DNA of 64,000 nt from FEN-1350 sp964643355 (GCA_964643355.1 CAZXPW010000005.1:1-64000), one strand, 5' to 3'. Counted from the first letter of the stretch, positions 26,814-35,704 are shown. Program-made: numbers and translations. The notes: a model not told the origin generated them from the sequence alone.

Positions 26814-29039
26814 ATGGCTCAGATGGATACAAACGCAGTGGCTCGCCAGGTGGAAATGATCCTGGGACGGTTATCCGGACTTCCTACGCTTCCACAGGTC
26901 GCGGCGGGGACCTTGCCCCATTTGGTTGGTGGACGGATGTCCATCGCGGCGCTGACGGATATCATCGAATCGGACCCGGCGCTGACGGCGCGGGTTTTAT
27001 CCCTGGCGATGCGACAGGGTGTCGAATTTTCAGCCGCGCATCCCTCGGTGGCCGAGGCCGTCGCCAAGCTTCCGGCGGGAGCGGTGCGCGACGCGGTGAT
27101 GTCGACCAGGGTATTCGAGGCATTCGACGCCGACAGTGACGCCGATGCGCGGCGGATTCTGCCGAGAAAGCAATTGGCGATCTTTTCACTGGCGACGGCC
27201 TGCTGCGCTCGGCAGATCGCGGGAATTCTGCTGCCGGAAGACCAGCGACAAACGGCGTTTACGGCGGGACTATTGTCTCATATCGGAATTCTGGCGCTGG
27301 ACGAGGTGATGCCCAGGAGTCTGGAGAAGATCATCGGAGAAGCCCGCGATCGTCAGGAACCGCTGGCGGCTGTGGAGCGGAGACATCTGGGGCTGGATCA
27401 CTTTCTGCTGGGCAAACGGCTGGCCGAAAGCTGGTCGCTTCCGCGAGAAATCGTCGTGGCCCTGTGGCTCCAGAACGCCGACCTCGAATCCCTCCAGCCA
27501 GCGCTTCCCGGTGTGGAGCTTTCGCGGATTGTTCGGCTGGCAACGGCGATTGTCCGGCTGGGCGGGCTGGGGCACAACGGCGACTTTGACGCGCCCCCCC
27601 CGATATCGGAAGCGATGGCGGGATTGTCAATCGCGGCCCCCCAAATCGAGCATATCCGATCCGAGCTACCCGACCTTGTGGCCCGTCGTGCTTCGGCCCT
27701 GGGGCTGGAAATGAAGAATGCTCCGACGGTGTATCTGGAGACTTTGTCGGATGCCGCGGCGCGTCTGGCCGGCGAAAATACGGCCCTGGAAGCGCGAAAC
27801 CGGCAGGCGATGATGCAGGCGGCGCAACTGGAGTTTATCTCGGCATTTGTGACAGGTACGGCCCCGGAGGCCTCGGCGGTGGAGGTCGCGGCGCATCTGG
27901 CCGAACTGTGGCAGCGGCGATTCCAGACCGGAACCGTTTGCGTGGTGATGCATCGGGACCCAACCGATCCGTTTGCCGAGTTGCTCTCCTACGACGGCCC
28001 CGGCCGAAGCCGCAGCGTGCTGTTGAAGATTCCGGCCGAAGGGGGGCTGATTCCGGAGGGAATGCGGAAACAATTCGCCGTCGCCGAACTGGCCGAGACG
28101 GCGCCGTGGATTCCCGAGCAACTGGATTTTGACCTTGGCGAGGCGCGGATCCTTCCGCTGGTGGCCGGTTCGCGCGCGATTGGCGCGGTGATCTTTCAGA
28201 ACCGGATTCCGGTGGATTCGCAGCAGCAGACTACGGCCCTGTCGGCCGTCGCCGCGGTGGCCGCGCAGGTTCTGGCCACACGGCTCGAGCAGCGCCGGCA
28301 CAGCGACGCGGCCGAACAGTTCGCGGACCTTCTGGGCCGAGTCAATCATGTCCGCGCGCGGCAAGCGCAGTCCCAGTCGATCTCGGCGATCGCCGAAGTC
28401 GCCGCGGGGGCCGCACACGAGCTGAACACGCCCCTGACGATCATCTCCGGCCGCGCCCAACTGCTGCACGAGGTCGAGACCGACGACAACAAGCGCCACA
28501 TGCTCAAACAAATTCAGGATCGGGCCGGCGAAATTTCGGATATTGTCACGGACCTGATGCAGTTCGCCAAGCCCACGCCTCCATCCCCACAATCGGCGAC
28601 GGTCCAGTCCCTGATCGACGATGCTGCCGGAATCGCCGCCGAGAAACGAGGCGTCCCCAAGCTGGAGATCGAGACGGTCGGGATTGCCGAGCTGGGTTCG
28701 GCGTTTGTCGATCCCAAACAAACGGCCGAAGCGATCGCGCGCATTCTGCTCAATGCCGTCGAATCGTACAAAGGCGAGAACGGTCCGGTGCGGATCGAGG
28801 CGGGACCGGCGGTCGAGGGACGCGCGGTCCTTCATGTTCGCGACAACGGATGCGGAATGGATCCCGAGACGCTCAAGAAGGTCTTTCAGCCGTTCTTTTC
28901 GGCCAAGCCGGCCGGTCGCAAACGCGGAATGGGGCTTTCCCACGCGCAACGGCTTCTGTCGGTCAACGATGCGTCGATCCGCATCGCCAGCGAACCCGAC
29001 AAGGGCACGACGGTAACCATCGAATTGCCCAAAAAGTAA
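26814..29039 (+). CDS. HDOD-GAF hybrid histidine kinase
   Basis: 741 residues. An HDOD domain (about 18-230; GLPTLPQVAAGTL at 22-34 and AFTAGLLSHIGILAL at 148-162) is followed by a coiled stretch (~305-340), a GAF-like domain (~340-490), a HisKA dimerisation helix with phospho-accepting His535 (AAGAAHELNTPLTIISGRAQ) and an HATPase domain (~620-741, with N-box ARILLNAVESY, G1 DNGCGMD, G2 GMGLSHAQ). There are no membrane helices, so it is a cytoplasmic sensor. It is co-transcribed with the HTH-receiver gene, the likely output. HDOD modules usually link to c-di-GMP or chemotaxis circuits; the signal is unknown. Confidence 0.92.
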   Translation: MAQMDTNAVARQVEMILGRLSGLPTLPQVAAGTLPHLVGGRMSIAALTDIIESDPALTARVLSLAMRQGVEFSAAHPSVAEAVAKLPAGAVRDAVMSTRVFEAFDADSDADARRILPRKQLAIFSLATACCARQIAGILLPEDQRQTAFTAGLLSHIGILALDEVMPRSLEKIIGEARDRQEPLAAVERRHLGLDHFLLGKRLAESWSLPREIVVALWLQNADLESLQPALPGVELSRIVRLATAIVRLGGLGHNGDFDAPPPISEAMAGLSIAAPQIEHIRSELPDLVARRASALGLEMKNAPTVYLETLSDAAARLAGENTALEARNRQAMMQAAQLEFISAFVTGTAPEASAVEVAAHLAELWQRRFQTGTVCVVMHRDPTDPFAELLSYDGPGRSRSVLLKIPAEGGLIPEGMRKQFAVAELAETAPWIPEQLDFDLGEARILPLVAGSRAIGAVIFQNRIPVDSQQQTTALSAVAAVAAQVLATRLEQRRHSDAAEQFADLLGRVNHVRARQAQSQSISAIAEVAAGAAHELNTPLTIISGRAQLLHEVETDDNKRHMLKQIQDRAGEISDIVTDLMQFAKPTPPSPQSATVQSLIDDAAGIAAEKRGVPKLEIETVGIAELGSAFVDPKQTAEAIARILLNAVESYKGENGPVRIEAGPAVEGRAVLHVRDNGCGMDPETLKKVFQPFFSAKPAGRKRGMGLSHAQRLLSVNDASIRIASEPDKGTTVTIELPKK

Positions 29040-29112
29040 GAATTCTGTTTCCGCGCAATCGGTTCACCTTCTGCCAGCCGCGACCCGATATCAAATCCGC
29101 CTTCGGGTTGGA

Positions 29113-31830
29113 TCAGGGCCGCCAGACGGTTTGCCCCATCCATGAATCCAGAAAGATTAAAAGGTCCGCCGCGTCCACGACCCCATTGCGGGTCAGATCC
29201 GCGTGAATCGGCCAGCCGCTCTGGATGCCCCACGATTGTCCCAGAATCGCGAAGTCCTCGATATCCGCCGTCCCATCATTGTTGAAATCGGCCGGCAACG
29301 ACCAACCATTCGGCGTTCGGCTGGCCTCGGCCGTCCCACCGTAACACCCCATGTCGATCCGCACATTCGCCAAACCAATCGTCTCTTGGCCCTGAGCCAT
29401 CGACGGACTGCCGGCATCGATACATCGACTGGTCAGCGAGTCCATGACCCAGCTTGCCGTGGCCGCATCCCACCGTCCGGCGGCGCTCTGTAAGTGAAAG
29501 TCTCCGCCGTCGGCATCCGCAAACAATGGATCGATCGCAAAGTTGCCCAGGCCTCCCATTGCGGCCGTCCAACCCGTCACGCAGCAATACTCCACCCGCG
29601 GTTTCTGCAGGCCGTGAATCTGCGCGCGATACAAATCATTGCTTGTATCCGTGTTATTCCACAGAATGGAATTCAGCGCCAGAGTTGCTCCCCCGTCATT
29701 GTAGGCGCCGCCATACCGATTGGCCTGATTCATCGACAGCGTACAATTCCGAATCACGACATCGCAATCCTGCCCGTATATTCCTCCGCCGAACGACGCC
29801 GCCTGATTGTCCGCAAACAATCCATTCTCAACGGTCATATCCGCAATCGCATAAATCCCGCCGCCATTCAGCGAGGCGATATTCCCGTTGAATCGACACC
29901 CGGTAACCGTTTCCGCCGTACCCCACAAACCGCCGCCGATCCGGGCCTGATTGGATTCAAACCAACAATCGTTGAGACTCGGCGATCCGTAGCTGGCAAG
30001 CCCGCCGCCGATCGTCCCCGAGACATTTTCGATGAACCGGCAACCTTCGAAAGTCGGCTGGGAATCCTGCGACACGAATACCCCGCCGCCGCGCTCGCTG
30101 CAACGGTTATCCCGGATCACACAATTGCGGATCACCGCGCGGCTGTTGACGCAATAGACCCCTCCGCCGTATTTCTGTTCATACTCCGCTCCGTCGGCAT
30201 TGCCGCCGGTGATCACGAATCCGTCCAGCGTTGTCGCCTCGTCGCATCCGTTGAGGACGACAACATGGTAACAGTTGTCGGCCCGGCTCGAAGCGTCGTC
30301 GGGATCGTCGTCTCCGTTCAAATCGCCCGACAAATTCGTGATATGGCGTTGCGGATCCCGTTGGGCCAATTCCGTGTCGCCGGAAAGAAAGCCGCCGTAA
30401 ACGGCGACCCCGGATCGGAAGAAAAATGCCGCCGCCCGATCTTGACGGTTTGTCTTCGGTCGATAGGTCCCCGCGGCCAACCAAATTTCCGCGCCCATTG
30501 CGGCCCTGTCCAGAGCGTCCGAAAGATTCGCGTAGGCCGTTTTCCAGCTCGTTCCGTCCTGAAGACCGCTGACGGTGGCATCGACATAGATCCGTCCCGA
30601 TTGCCCGATTCGCCAGGCGACCGGCGCCAACCGCAGATCGGGATCGCCTGCAAATCGCATGCAGGCGTTGGTCCCGCATCCGGGATAATCGGCATTGGCG
30701 ATATCGAAAGATTCTTTTATGGTTTTTCCTTGGCTCAGTTTCTCGAATAGCCGCGTCTGCCATAACACGGTGTAGCCGCCATACCAGCAGTTGTTGATGC
30801 ACGGTCCCCCCTCCGTCCCCATCCCGCAATATCCGATCGTGGCCGTGTTTGTTGACGATCCCTTGCGAAACGCATAGGAGAGCGTTCCCGGCCCCGTGCT
30901 GCACATCCCGTCGCAACTGCCCAAAAAAGCAAACGGCATCGCCGGAATTCCCGTCAGCCACGCCGTGATCTCGCTGGCGGAAGTCGAGTCGCCGCAGCCG
31001 TTGCCAAAACTCGTGCTGCCGCCGTGAGCCATTTCATAGAATACCGACAGGTTGAGCGATTGGATCTTTTCGATCATCCTGGCCTGCGTGGGGTATTGAG
31101 CCATTTCCGTGGCATATCCCATCTTTTCGAACCAATCGCGGGCGTTGGTGGACCAACTGAACCACCCGCCCGTACAATCGGAATTGATCGGCCCCGTCAG
31201 CGAAAATCCCGATGCCGGCGGCGGTACCGCCTGCCCGACGATCTGGCCCTCAACGGCGTCGATGACCACGGCCGAAATTTCTCCGGCCTGTTCGGTCTCC
31301 ACGATCCAGCAGGGATTCCGCGGCGCCGGATGTGGTACGATCACCTCGCTGTCCGATTGTAGATAATACAACCCCGAAAATCGTACTTTTGCCAGGTTCC
31401 CTTTCGTCCCCGTTCGTCCCCGCGCGATCCGCTCTTCGTCGGCGCGATCCAGGGCGAGGGCTTCGGCGCCCTCTCGATCGATTACTTCGGGAAGTACATC
31501 CGGAATGTCGTCTCTCCAGTGGGCCCGAAAATCCTTTAGCCGTCCGGAATTCCGATCGAAATGGTACGCGACATGATCCCCCTGAACGATCGCCTCCAGC
31601 CCGCCGCCGGCGACGATTCGCTGTCGGGCATATACCACACGGTCCGATAACTCCATTTCGGTGAATCGTACCATGTCCGGCCGGGATTCGAACCCCGACC
31701 GCGCCAAAAAATCAAATCGATGGTTTCCTGCCCCGGTCTCTGAACCCGGCCGATCCGCCCAGACCATCCCCCCGGCCAGCCAGACAATCCAGCAGACCCA
31801 ACGGATTCCGGTCGGGATCGGTTTGTTCAT
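29113..31830 (-). CDS. Secreted caspase-like (C25/clan CD) protein with beta-helix and dockerin-like repeats
   Basis: 905 residues from the ATG at 31830, which follows GAGG (a TTG at 31857 is possible). Signal peptide ~1-25; a pro-domain-like region to ~210; a clan CD-like domain ~215-410 with the paired motifs YEMAHGG (His269-Gly270) and LGSCDGM (Ser305-Cys306), the hallmark His-Gly/Ala-Cys dyad of gingipain/caspase-type peptidases; then a polymorphic right-handed beta-helix ~412-830 ('GGGVYCVNSRAVIRNCVIRD' repeats) and two dockerin-like calcium repeats (DFNNDGTADIEDFA; DLTRNGVVDAADLL). Likely an exported peptidase or its inactive relative. Palindromic promoter upstream at 31936-31969. Confidence 0.8.
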   Translation of the reverse strand: MNKPIPTGIRWVCWIVWLAGGMVWADRPGSETGAGNHRFDFLARSGFESRPDMVRFTEMELSDRVVYARQRIVAGGGLEAIVQGDHVAYHFDRNSGRLKDFRAHWRDDIPDVLPEVIDREGAEALALDRADEERIARGRTGTKGNLAKVRFSGLYYLQSDSEVIVPHPAPRNPCWIVETEQAGEISAVVIDAVEGQIVGQAVPPPASGFSLTGPINSDCTGGWFSWSTNARDWFEKMGYATEMAQYPTQARMIEKIQSLNLSVFYEMAHGGSTSFGNGCGDSTSASEITAWLTGIPAMPFAFLGSCDGMCSTGPGTLSYAFRKGSSTNTATIGYCGMGTEGGPCINNCWYGGYTVLWQTRLFEKLSQGKTIKESFDIANADYPGCGTNACMRFAGDPDLRLAPVAWRIGQSGRIYVDATVSGLQDGTSWKTAYANLSDALDRAAMGAEIWLAAGTYRPKTNRQDRAAAFFFRSGVAVYGGFLSGDTELAQRDPQRHITNLSGDLNGDDDPDDASSRADNCYHVVVLNGCDEATTLDGFVITGGNADGAEYEQKYGGGVYCVNSRAVIRNCVIRDNRCSERGGGVFVSQDSQPTFEGCRFIENVSGTIGGGLASYGSPSLNDCWFESNQARIGGGLWGTAETVTGCRFNGNIASLNGGGIYAIADMTVENGLFADNQAASFGGGIYGQDCDVVIRNCTLSMNQANRYGGAYNDGGATLALNSILWNNTDTSNDLYRAQIHGLQKPRVEYCCVTGWTAAMGGLGNFAIDPLFADADGGDFHLQSAAGRWDAATASWVMDSLTSRCIDAGSPSMAQGQETIGLANVRIDMGCYGGTAEASRTPNGWSLPADFNNDGTADIEDFAILGQSWGIQSGWPIHADLTRNGVVDAADLLIFLDSWMGQTVWRP

Positions 31831-31935
31831 AATCCTCGTACTGTCAACAGGTTGCAAAAACAGTCTTCTCCCTCGGGGTCTTCAAGAAAAGCTCGAAGAA
31901 AACTCATCGTTGCGGATTCGGCCCCCCGATCGCAG

Positions 31936-31969
31936 TGTGTATTATACACAATTTTCCCCCACGATTCAA
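31936..31969 (-). promoter_or_regulatory. Promoter with 15-bp palindrome over the -10 box
   Basis: On the minus strand: TTGAAT (31969-31964), 17-nt spacer, TATAAT (31946-31941). The palindrome TGTGTATTATACACA (31936-31950) covers the -10 box, so a dimeric repressor could control the caspase-like gene starting at 31830. Confidence 0.5.
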
Positions 31970-32077
31970 CCGGTTTGGGCGAATTTCCGCGCCAAGCCGG
32001 CGGAGTGTTTAAGAGGGATCGATCCCGGCCGGCCGGTGTATCGGGCCGAAAAACCGCCGTTTTTTTCTCCCGATCCC

Positions 32078-32105
32078 TTGCATCTGAGGCGATACACAGT
32101 ATACT
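32078..32105 (+). promoter_or_regulatory. Predicted promoter of tRNA-Tyr
   Basis: TTGCAT at 32078-32083 and TATACT at 32100-32105, 16-nt spacer, 11 nt before the tRNA. Confidence 0.45.
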
Positions 32106-32116
32106 ATCCCTTCTAA

Positions 32117-32199
32117 GGGTCGGTGCCCGAGTGGCTAAAGGGGACGGACTGTAAATCCGTCGGTTAGCGCCTACGTTGGTTCGAATCCAACCCGGCCCA
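32117..32199 (+). tRNA. tRNA-Tyr (anticodon GTA)
   Basis: 83-nt class II tRNA: acceptor GGGTCGG/CCGGCCC with G-T wobble, anticodon stem ACGGA/TCCGT with loop CTGTAAA (anticodon GTA), long variable arm, and T-arm GTTGG-TTCGAAT-CCAAC; discriminator A. CCA is not encoded. Confidence 0.95.
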
Positions 32200-32434
32200 G
32201 TAGGTTCAATATGCAGTTTTTCGCCCTGAAATGGGTTTTTTGGTTTATTCTGTGCATTGATTCTGTCTCCCGTTGAATCCGGTTGTTTCTCGTTTTTTCC
32301 GAGCAGAAGGCCGAGCGCTAAAACCCTCCGCCGGATGATGATCTGCCCCCCGTTTTGGTTTGAACCTGTGATTCGATTGTCTTCGAAAAATCCGCCGCCT
32401 TTGTGACCGCTTCAGGAAATAGGGGACGGAAATA

Positions 32435-32580
32435 GGGAAATAGGGGACAGTCACCTATTTTTTCTTGTATTCGCATGTCCCCATTCGTTTTCTGCCAAGT
32501 CCCGTCTGGGAAATAGGGGACAGTCACCTATTTTTTCTTGTATTCGCATGTCCCCATTCGTTTTCTGCCAAGTCCCGTCT
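32435..32580. repeat. Two perfect 73-bp tandem repeats with REP-like hairpin
   Basis: The 73-bp unit at 32435-32507 is repeated without change at 32508-32580. Each unit starts with AAATAGG, nine bases, CCTATTT: a 7-bp hairpin around the motif GGGGACAGTC. A broken half-unit precedes the first copy (from ~32415). Similar GGGGACAGTC-type words occur at ~6518, ~44296 and ~48893. The look is that of REP sequences mobilised by IS200-like/RAYT transposases, but none is encoded here. The rest of 32200-33050 is low-information intergenic DNA. Confidence 0.75.
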
Positions 32581-32981
32581 TTGATTCCCGATTTCACAAC
32601 CCTCTATTATCAGGTATCCGTCTCTCTCTATTGTCAATCCTGTAAACCCTGTTGATCCTGTCAAACATATTCCTTGCGTCTTTGCCCTCTTGGCGTGAGG
32701 ATTCCGTTCACCAGCGACCAGCGACATTTTGTCGCTTCCTAAATCCTCCCCCCTATATCCTAAATCCTTCTTGGCGTGAGGCCACTTCAATTTTTCCGGC
32801 TCCTTCTCCATGATCCATTTTCCAATGGTAATTGTCAATAGACAATATTCAATAGTCAATTTCAAAGCCCCGTCGAATAGGTTCTGCCGCTGGCCGCTGG
32901 CTGCTCGCTGCTCACGGCCCGCCCCTGTTTATCATTGTCGCCTGTCGTCAAGATCCCTTCGTCAATTTCCCGTCTCTCTCG

Positions 32982-33010
32982 TTGCCGGAAAGGCCGCCGA
33001 CCGCTATAAT
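32982..33010 (+). promoter_or_regulatory. Predicted promoter of the RNase HII-like gene
   Basis: TTGCCG at 32982-32987, 17-nt spacer, perfect TATAAT at 33005-33010, 40 nt before the start at 33051. Confidence 0.5.
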
Positions 33011-33050
33011 CTTCCGGTGAACGAACGAATCCGTTTGGAATGAAAATCGA

Positions 33051-34040
33051 ATGGCCAAGGACGAACAAACCACAATGCTTCTCGGCATCGACGAGGCCGG
33101 ATACGGCCCGCTGCTGGGCCCGCTGGTGGTCTCCGGCGCGGCATTGTCTCTGCCGGAGACGCTGCTTCGTGCCGACCTGTGGGCGGCGCTGAGCAAGGCC
33201 GTCGGCAAGGAAAAACGCCGCCTGTCCGGCCGGATCCTCATTACCGACAGCAAAAAGGCCTACACCCCCGCTTCGGGGATCGACACTCTTCGCCGCTCCG
33301 TTCTGGCCTGTCTGGCCGCACAGACCGAAACCCTCGATTTTCCACAACATACGCAAGAATTGATGGATACGGTCTGCCGCCAATGCAGCCCTCGCCTGGC
33401 CGGTTATCCCTGGTATCAGGATCTTTCGTCGGCGCCGCTCGGCGGCAACCGCGACGATATCCGTCTGGCCGCGGGCGTTCTGCGAAAGACGCTCACGGAG
33501 CACGGCGTGAGTCTGGGACCGATCCGTTCCCGCTGCCTGGATGTGGGGTTGTACAACCGGCAGGTCGAAATCGTCCGCAACAAGGCGGCCGTGCTGTTCA
33601 CCGAGGTCTGTACCCTCATCCAGCAATCATTCGACGAACTACCCGCCGGCCAAACCCTGCAGGTCGTCGTCGATCGCCAAGGGGGCCGCGCCGGCTATCG
33701 GCCTGTCCTGCAGCGGATGTTCCCCGAGATGGATCTGGCCATCGTTCGCGAGGATGACACCCTCAGCAGCTATGAGCTTGTCGGCAGGGGCAAGACGCTG
33801 AGGGTTCATTTTCCCGTCGGCGCCGAATTGAAGTGTCTGCCGGTGGCCCTGGCCTCAATGCTGAGTAAATATGTCCGTGAAGTCCTTAACGAGTCCATGA
33901 ACCGTTTCTTCTGTGGCCAGTGCCGCGACCTTCGTCCCACCGCCGGCTACTGGCAGGACGGCCAGCGCTTCCTCCGCGACCTCCGCCAACGCCGCCCCGA
34001 TTTTCCCTGGAAAACCGAACTGCTCGTCCGGAGTCGATGA
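33051..34040 (+). CDS. Divergent RNase HII-like protein
   Basis: 329 residues, over 100 more than typical RnhB. The first motif LGIDEAGYGPLLGPLVV holds Asp14-Glu15; DSKKA at 66-70 matches the DSKK element; VVVDRQGG supplies Asp208; and VALASMLSKYVREVL (265-279) aligns with the ASILAKVTRD helix, with Glu277 where RNase HII has its last Asp. Thus the full active-site frame is kept with one conservative change. A ~130-residue insertion (about 75-200) separates the motifs. RNase HII cuts RNA in RNA:DNA hybrids and single ribonucleotides; whether this one does is open. A possible substitute for, or paralogue of, the normal rnhB. Own promoter upstream. Confidence 0.75.
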   Translation: MAKDEQTTMLLGIDEAGYGPLLGPLVVSGAALSLPETLLRADLWAALSKAVGKEKRRLSGRILITDSKKAYTPASGIDTLRRSVLACLAAQTETLDFPQHTQELMDTVCRQCSPRLAGYPWYQDLSSAPLGGNRDDIRLAAGVLRKTLTEHGVSLGPIRSRCLDVGLYNRQVEIVRNKAAVLFTEVCTLIQQSFDELPAGQTLQVVVDRQGGRAGYRPVLQRMFPEMDLAIVREDDTLSSYELVGRGKTLRVHFPVGAELKCLPVALASMLSKYVREVLNESMNRFFCGQCRDLRPTAGYWQDGQRFLRDLRQRRPDFPWKTELLVRSR

Positions 34041-34104
34041 TGCCCGCTTGTTGGATTCAGTCCGTAGGTCCCGTTGCCGAAATCCACATGGAACGCCAAT
34101 TACC

Positions 34105-34899
34105 ATGAAAGATTTTCTCCGCGACATCATCGTTCAGGCCGGTCGGATCACGCTGGACTATCGCCGAAAAACCGGCGGCTTTCGCGTCGACCGAAAATCC
34201 GCCCGCGATCTGGTCACCGAAGCCGATCGCGCCGTGGAACAGTTTCTCGTCGAAAATATCCGGCGGGAATTCCCCGCGCACGGCATCTTCGGCGAAGAGA
34301 CGGGCAAACATCGCGGCGACGCGTTTTGCTGGGTCATCGATCCCATCGACGGAACGACTTCGTTCGTGCACGGCCATCCGTTTTATTCGGTGTCGATCGC
34401 GCTGCAGCAAAACGGACGAACGATCCTGTCGGCCGTCCACGCCCCGGCGCTGGGCGAACTCTTCGAGGCGCAGGCCGGAAAAGGCGCCACGCTCAACGGC
34501 GAACCGATCCGCGCGTCGAAAGAAACGAAGTTGGAAGATTCGCTTCTGGCCACGGGATTTGCGTGTATGCGCGACAATCTGCCCGGCAACAACCTGCCAT
34601 ATTTCCTGCAAATCCTTCCCCGGATTCGCGACATTCGCCGGACCGGCTCGGCGGCCGTCGATCTGTCGTATGTCGCCTGCGGCCGGCTGGAAGGGTTCTG
34701 GGAACTGAATCTCAAACTCTACGATGTCGCGGCCGGCATGTTGATCGTGTCCGAGGCCGGCGGAAAGACGACCGATTTTGCCGGCGGCGATGCGGGTCTG
34801 CCGGGCGAACTCGTCGCCAGCAACGGCCGGATTCACGATGCGATGCTCGCGATCCTTGGCCGGATCAAAGCCGAAATCAAGGGAAAACACGCGGGATAA
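34105..34899 (+). CDS. Inositol monophosphatase family protein
   Basis: 264 residues. The metal-binding motifs of the family are all present: GEETG (FGEETGKHR), WVIDPIDGTTSFVHGHPFY with the DPIDGT signature, and the distal ELNLKLYDVAAGMLIVSEAGG element (WDxAAG variant). Mg-dependent phosphatase acting on inositol-1-phosphate or related sugar phosphates in the cytoplasm. The start is set at 34105, since upstream residues of the longer frame overlap the previous gene and show no similarity; the Shine-Dalgarno is weak. Followed 12 nt later by a thioesterase gene. Confidence 0.9.
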   Translation: MKDFLRDIIVQAGRITLDYRRKTGGFRVDRKSARDLVTEADRAVEQFLVENIRREFPAHGIFGEETGKHRGDAFCWVIDPIDGTTSFVHGHPFYSVSIALQQNGRTILSAVHAPALGELFEAQAGKGATLNGEPIRASKETKLEDSLLATGFACMRDNLPGNNLPYFLQILPRIRDIRRTGSAAVDLSYVACGRLEGFWELNLKLYDVAAGMLIVSEAGGKTTDFAGGDAGLPGELVASNGRIHDAMLAILGRIKAEIKGKHAG

Positions 34900-34911
34900 G
34901 GAATACAGGAT

Positions 34912-35292
34912 ATGACGGACAAACAATCCTTTTTTGACAAAGACGCTTTCGCGCAGTATTGCGGAATCGAACTGATCGAGGCCGAAAACGGCCATTCCGA
35001 AGCGAGAGTAAAGATTATGCCGCATCATCTCAACGGCGTCGGGAGCGTGCAGGGGGGAATGATTTTTTCGCTGGCGGATCTGGCCTTTGCGGCCGCGTGC
35101 AATTCGTACGACACCCCGGCCGTGGCGATCAATGTCAACATTCACTACCTCAAGGCCGTGTCCGAGGGAACGCTGATCGCTAAAGCGCGCCAAGTGTCGC
35201 TGAGCCGAAAAATCGGAACCTATGCGGTCGAGGTCACCGACGATGCGGGGAATCTGGTCGCCTCATTTCAGGGTATGGCGTATCGGAAGTAG
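34912..35292 (+). CDS. PaaI-family hotdog thioesterase
   Basis: 126 residues, single hotdog domain with 'HLNGVGSVQGGMIFSLADLA', in which the N/G-x-x-HGG-type element is varied to QGG, and Asp near FSLADLAF as the catalytic acid. The family hydrolyses acyl- or aryl-CoA thioesters; PaaI itself acts on hydroxyphenylacetyl-CoA. AGGA precedes the ATG. It closes the three-gene run begun by the RNase HII-like gene. Confidence 0.85.
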   Translation: MTDKQSFFDKDAFAQYCGIELIEAENGHSEARVKIMPHHLNGVGSVQGGMIFSLADLAFAAACNSYDTPAVAINVNIHYLKAVSEGTLIAKARQVSLSRKIGTYAVEVTDDAGNLVASFQGMAYRK

Positions 35293-35458
35293 GATCGCAA
35301 CTCCGGGATTGTCCACCGTTAGAATAAGACACAGAAAGTCATATAACCGTCCCGCCGGCGACACCGGAAGAGCGGCCGGGTTTAATACAGGATACGGTAT
35401 ATATACAAAATATAGAAACGGACTTTTTGTCCCCCGATGAAATCGGCGAATATTTTAC

Positions 35459-35486
35459 TTGATTATTCCTAAAAGTATGCTATAAT
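35459..35486 (+). promoter_or_regulatory. Strong extended -10 promoter
   Basis: TTGATT at 35459-35464, 16-nt spacer, perfect TATAAT at 35481-35486 preceded by TGC (extended -10). It drives the small ORF at 35554 and possibly reads on into the RNA element. Confidence 0.6.
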
Positions 35487-35553
35487 ACTCCCCGGTTTTG
35501 GATGGAATGGGCGTTTTTGACGGAATATACCGGAAAAAGGAAGGAGCGACATC

Positions 35554-35679
35554 ATGCGGGATCTCCATAGCAGCGGTTTTAGCGCAACAGCGGTCATTTT
35601 TTACACACTTTTTACATTCGCGGCGATGACCACCGACGGAACGAAAATAAATCGTGGAATTCAAAATGGAAGGGATTGA
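35554..35679 (+). CDS. 41-residue small protein with hydrophobic segment
   Basis: ATG at 35554 follows a strong AAGGAAGGAG box with good spacing and lies ~65 nt after the strong promoter at 35459. The peptide has a short hydrophobic stretch (TAVIFYTLFTFAAM) and a polar C-terminus. The stop (35677-35679) overlaps the -35 box of the next promoter (TTGACT, 35676-35681). No family is recognised. It could be a small membrane peptide or a leader for the region downstream. Confidence 0.45.
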   Translation: MRDLHSSGFSATAVIFYTLFTFAAMTTDGTKINRGIQNGRD

Positions 35680-35704
35680 CTCGTTTGATGGATTGAGGTA
35701 CAAA
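35676..35704 (+). promoter_or_regulatory. Promoter of structured RNA copy 1
   Basis: TTGACT at 35676-35681, 17-nt spacer, TACAAA at 35699-35704, then 5 nt to CTGACAATTG. The same layout (TTGACA, 17 nt, TATGAT, 5 nt, CTGACAATTG) precedes copy 2, which supports both promoters. Confidence 0.65.

Noticed and set aside
32435..32580. CRISPR array
   Set aside because: Only two adjacent identical units with no spacers; a simple tandem duplication.
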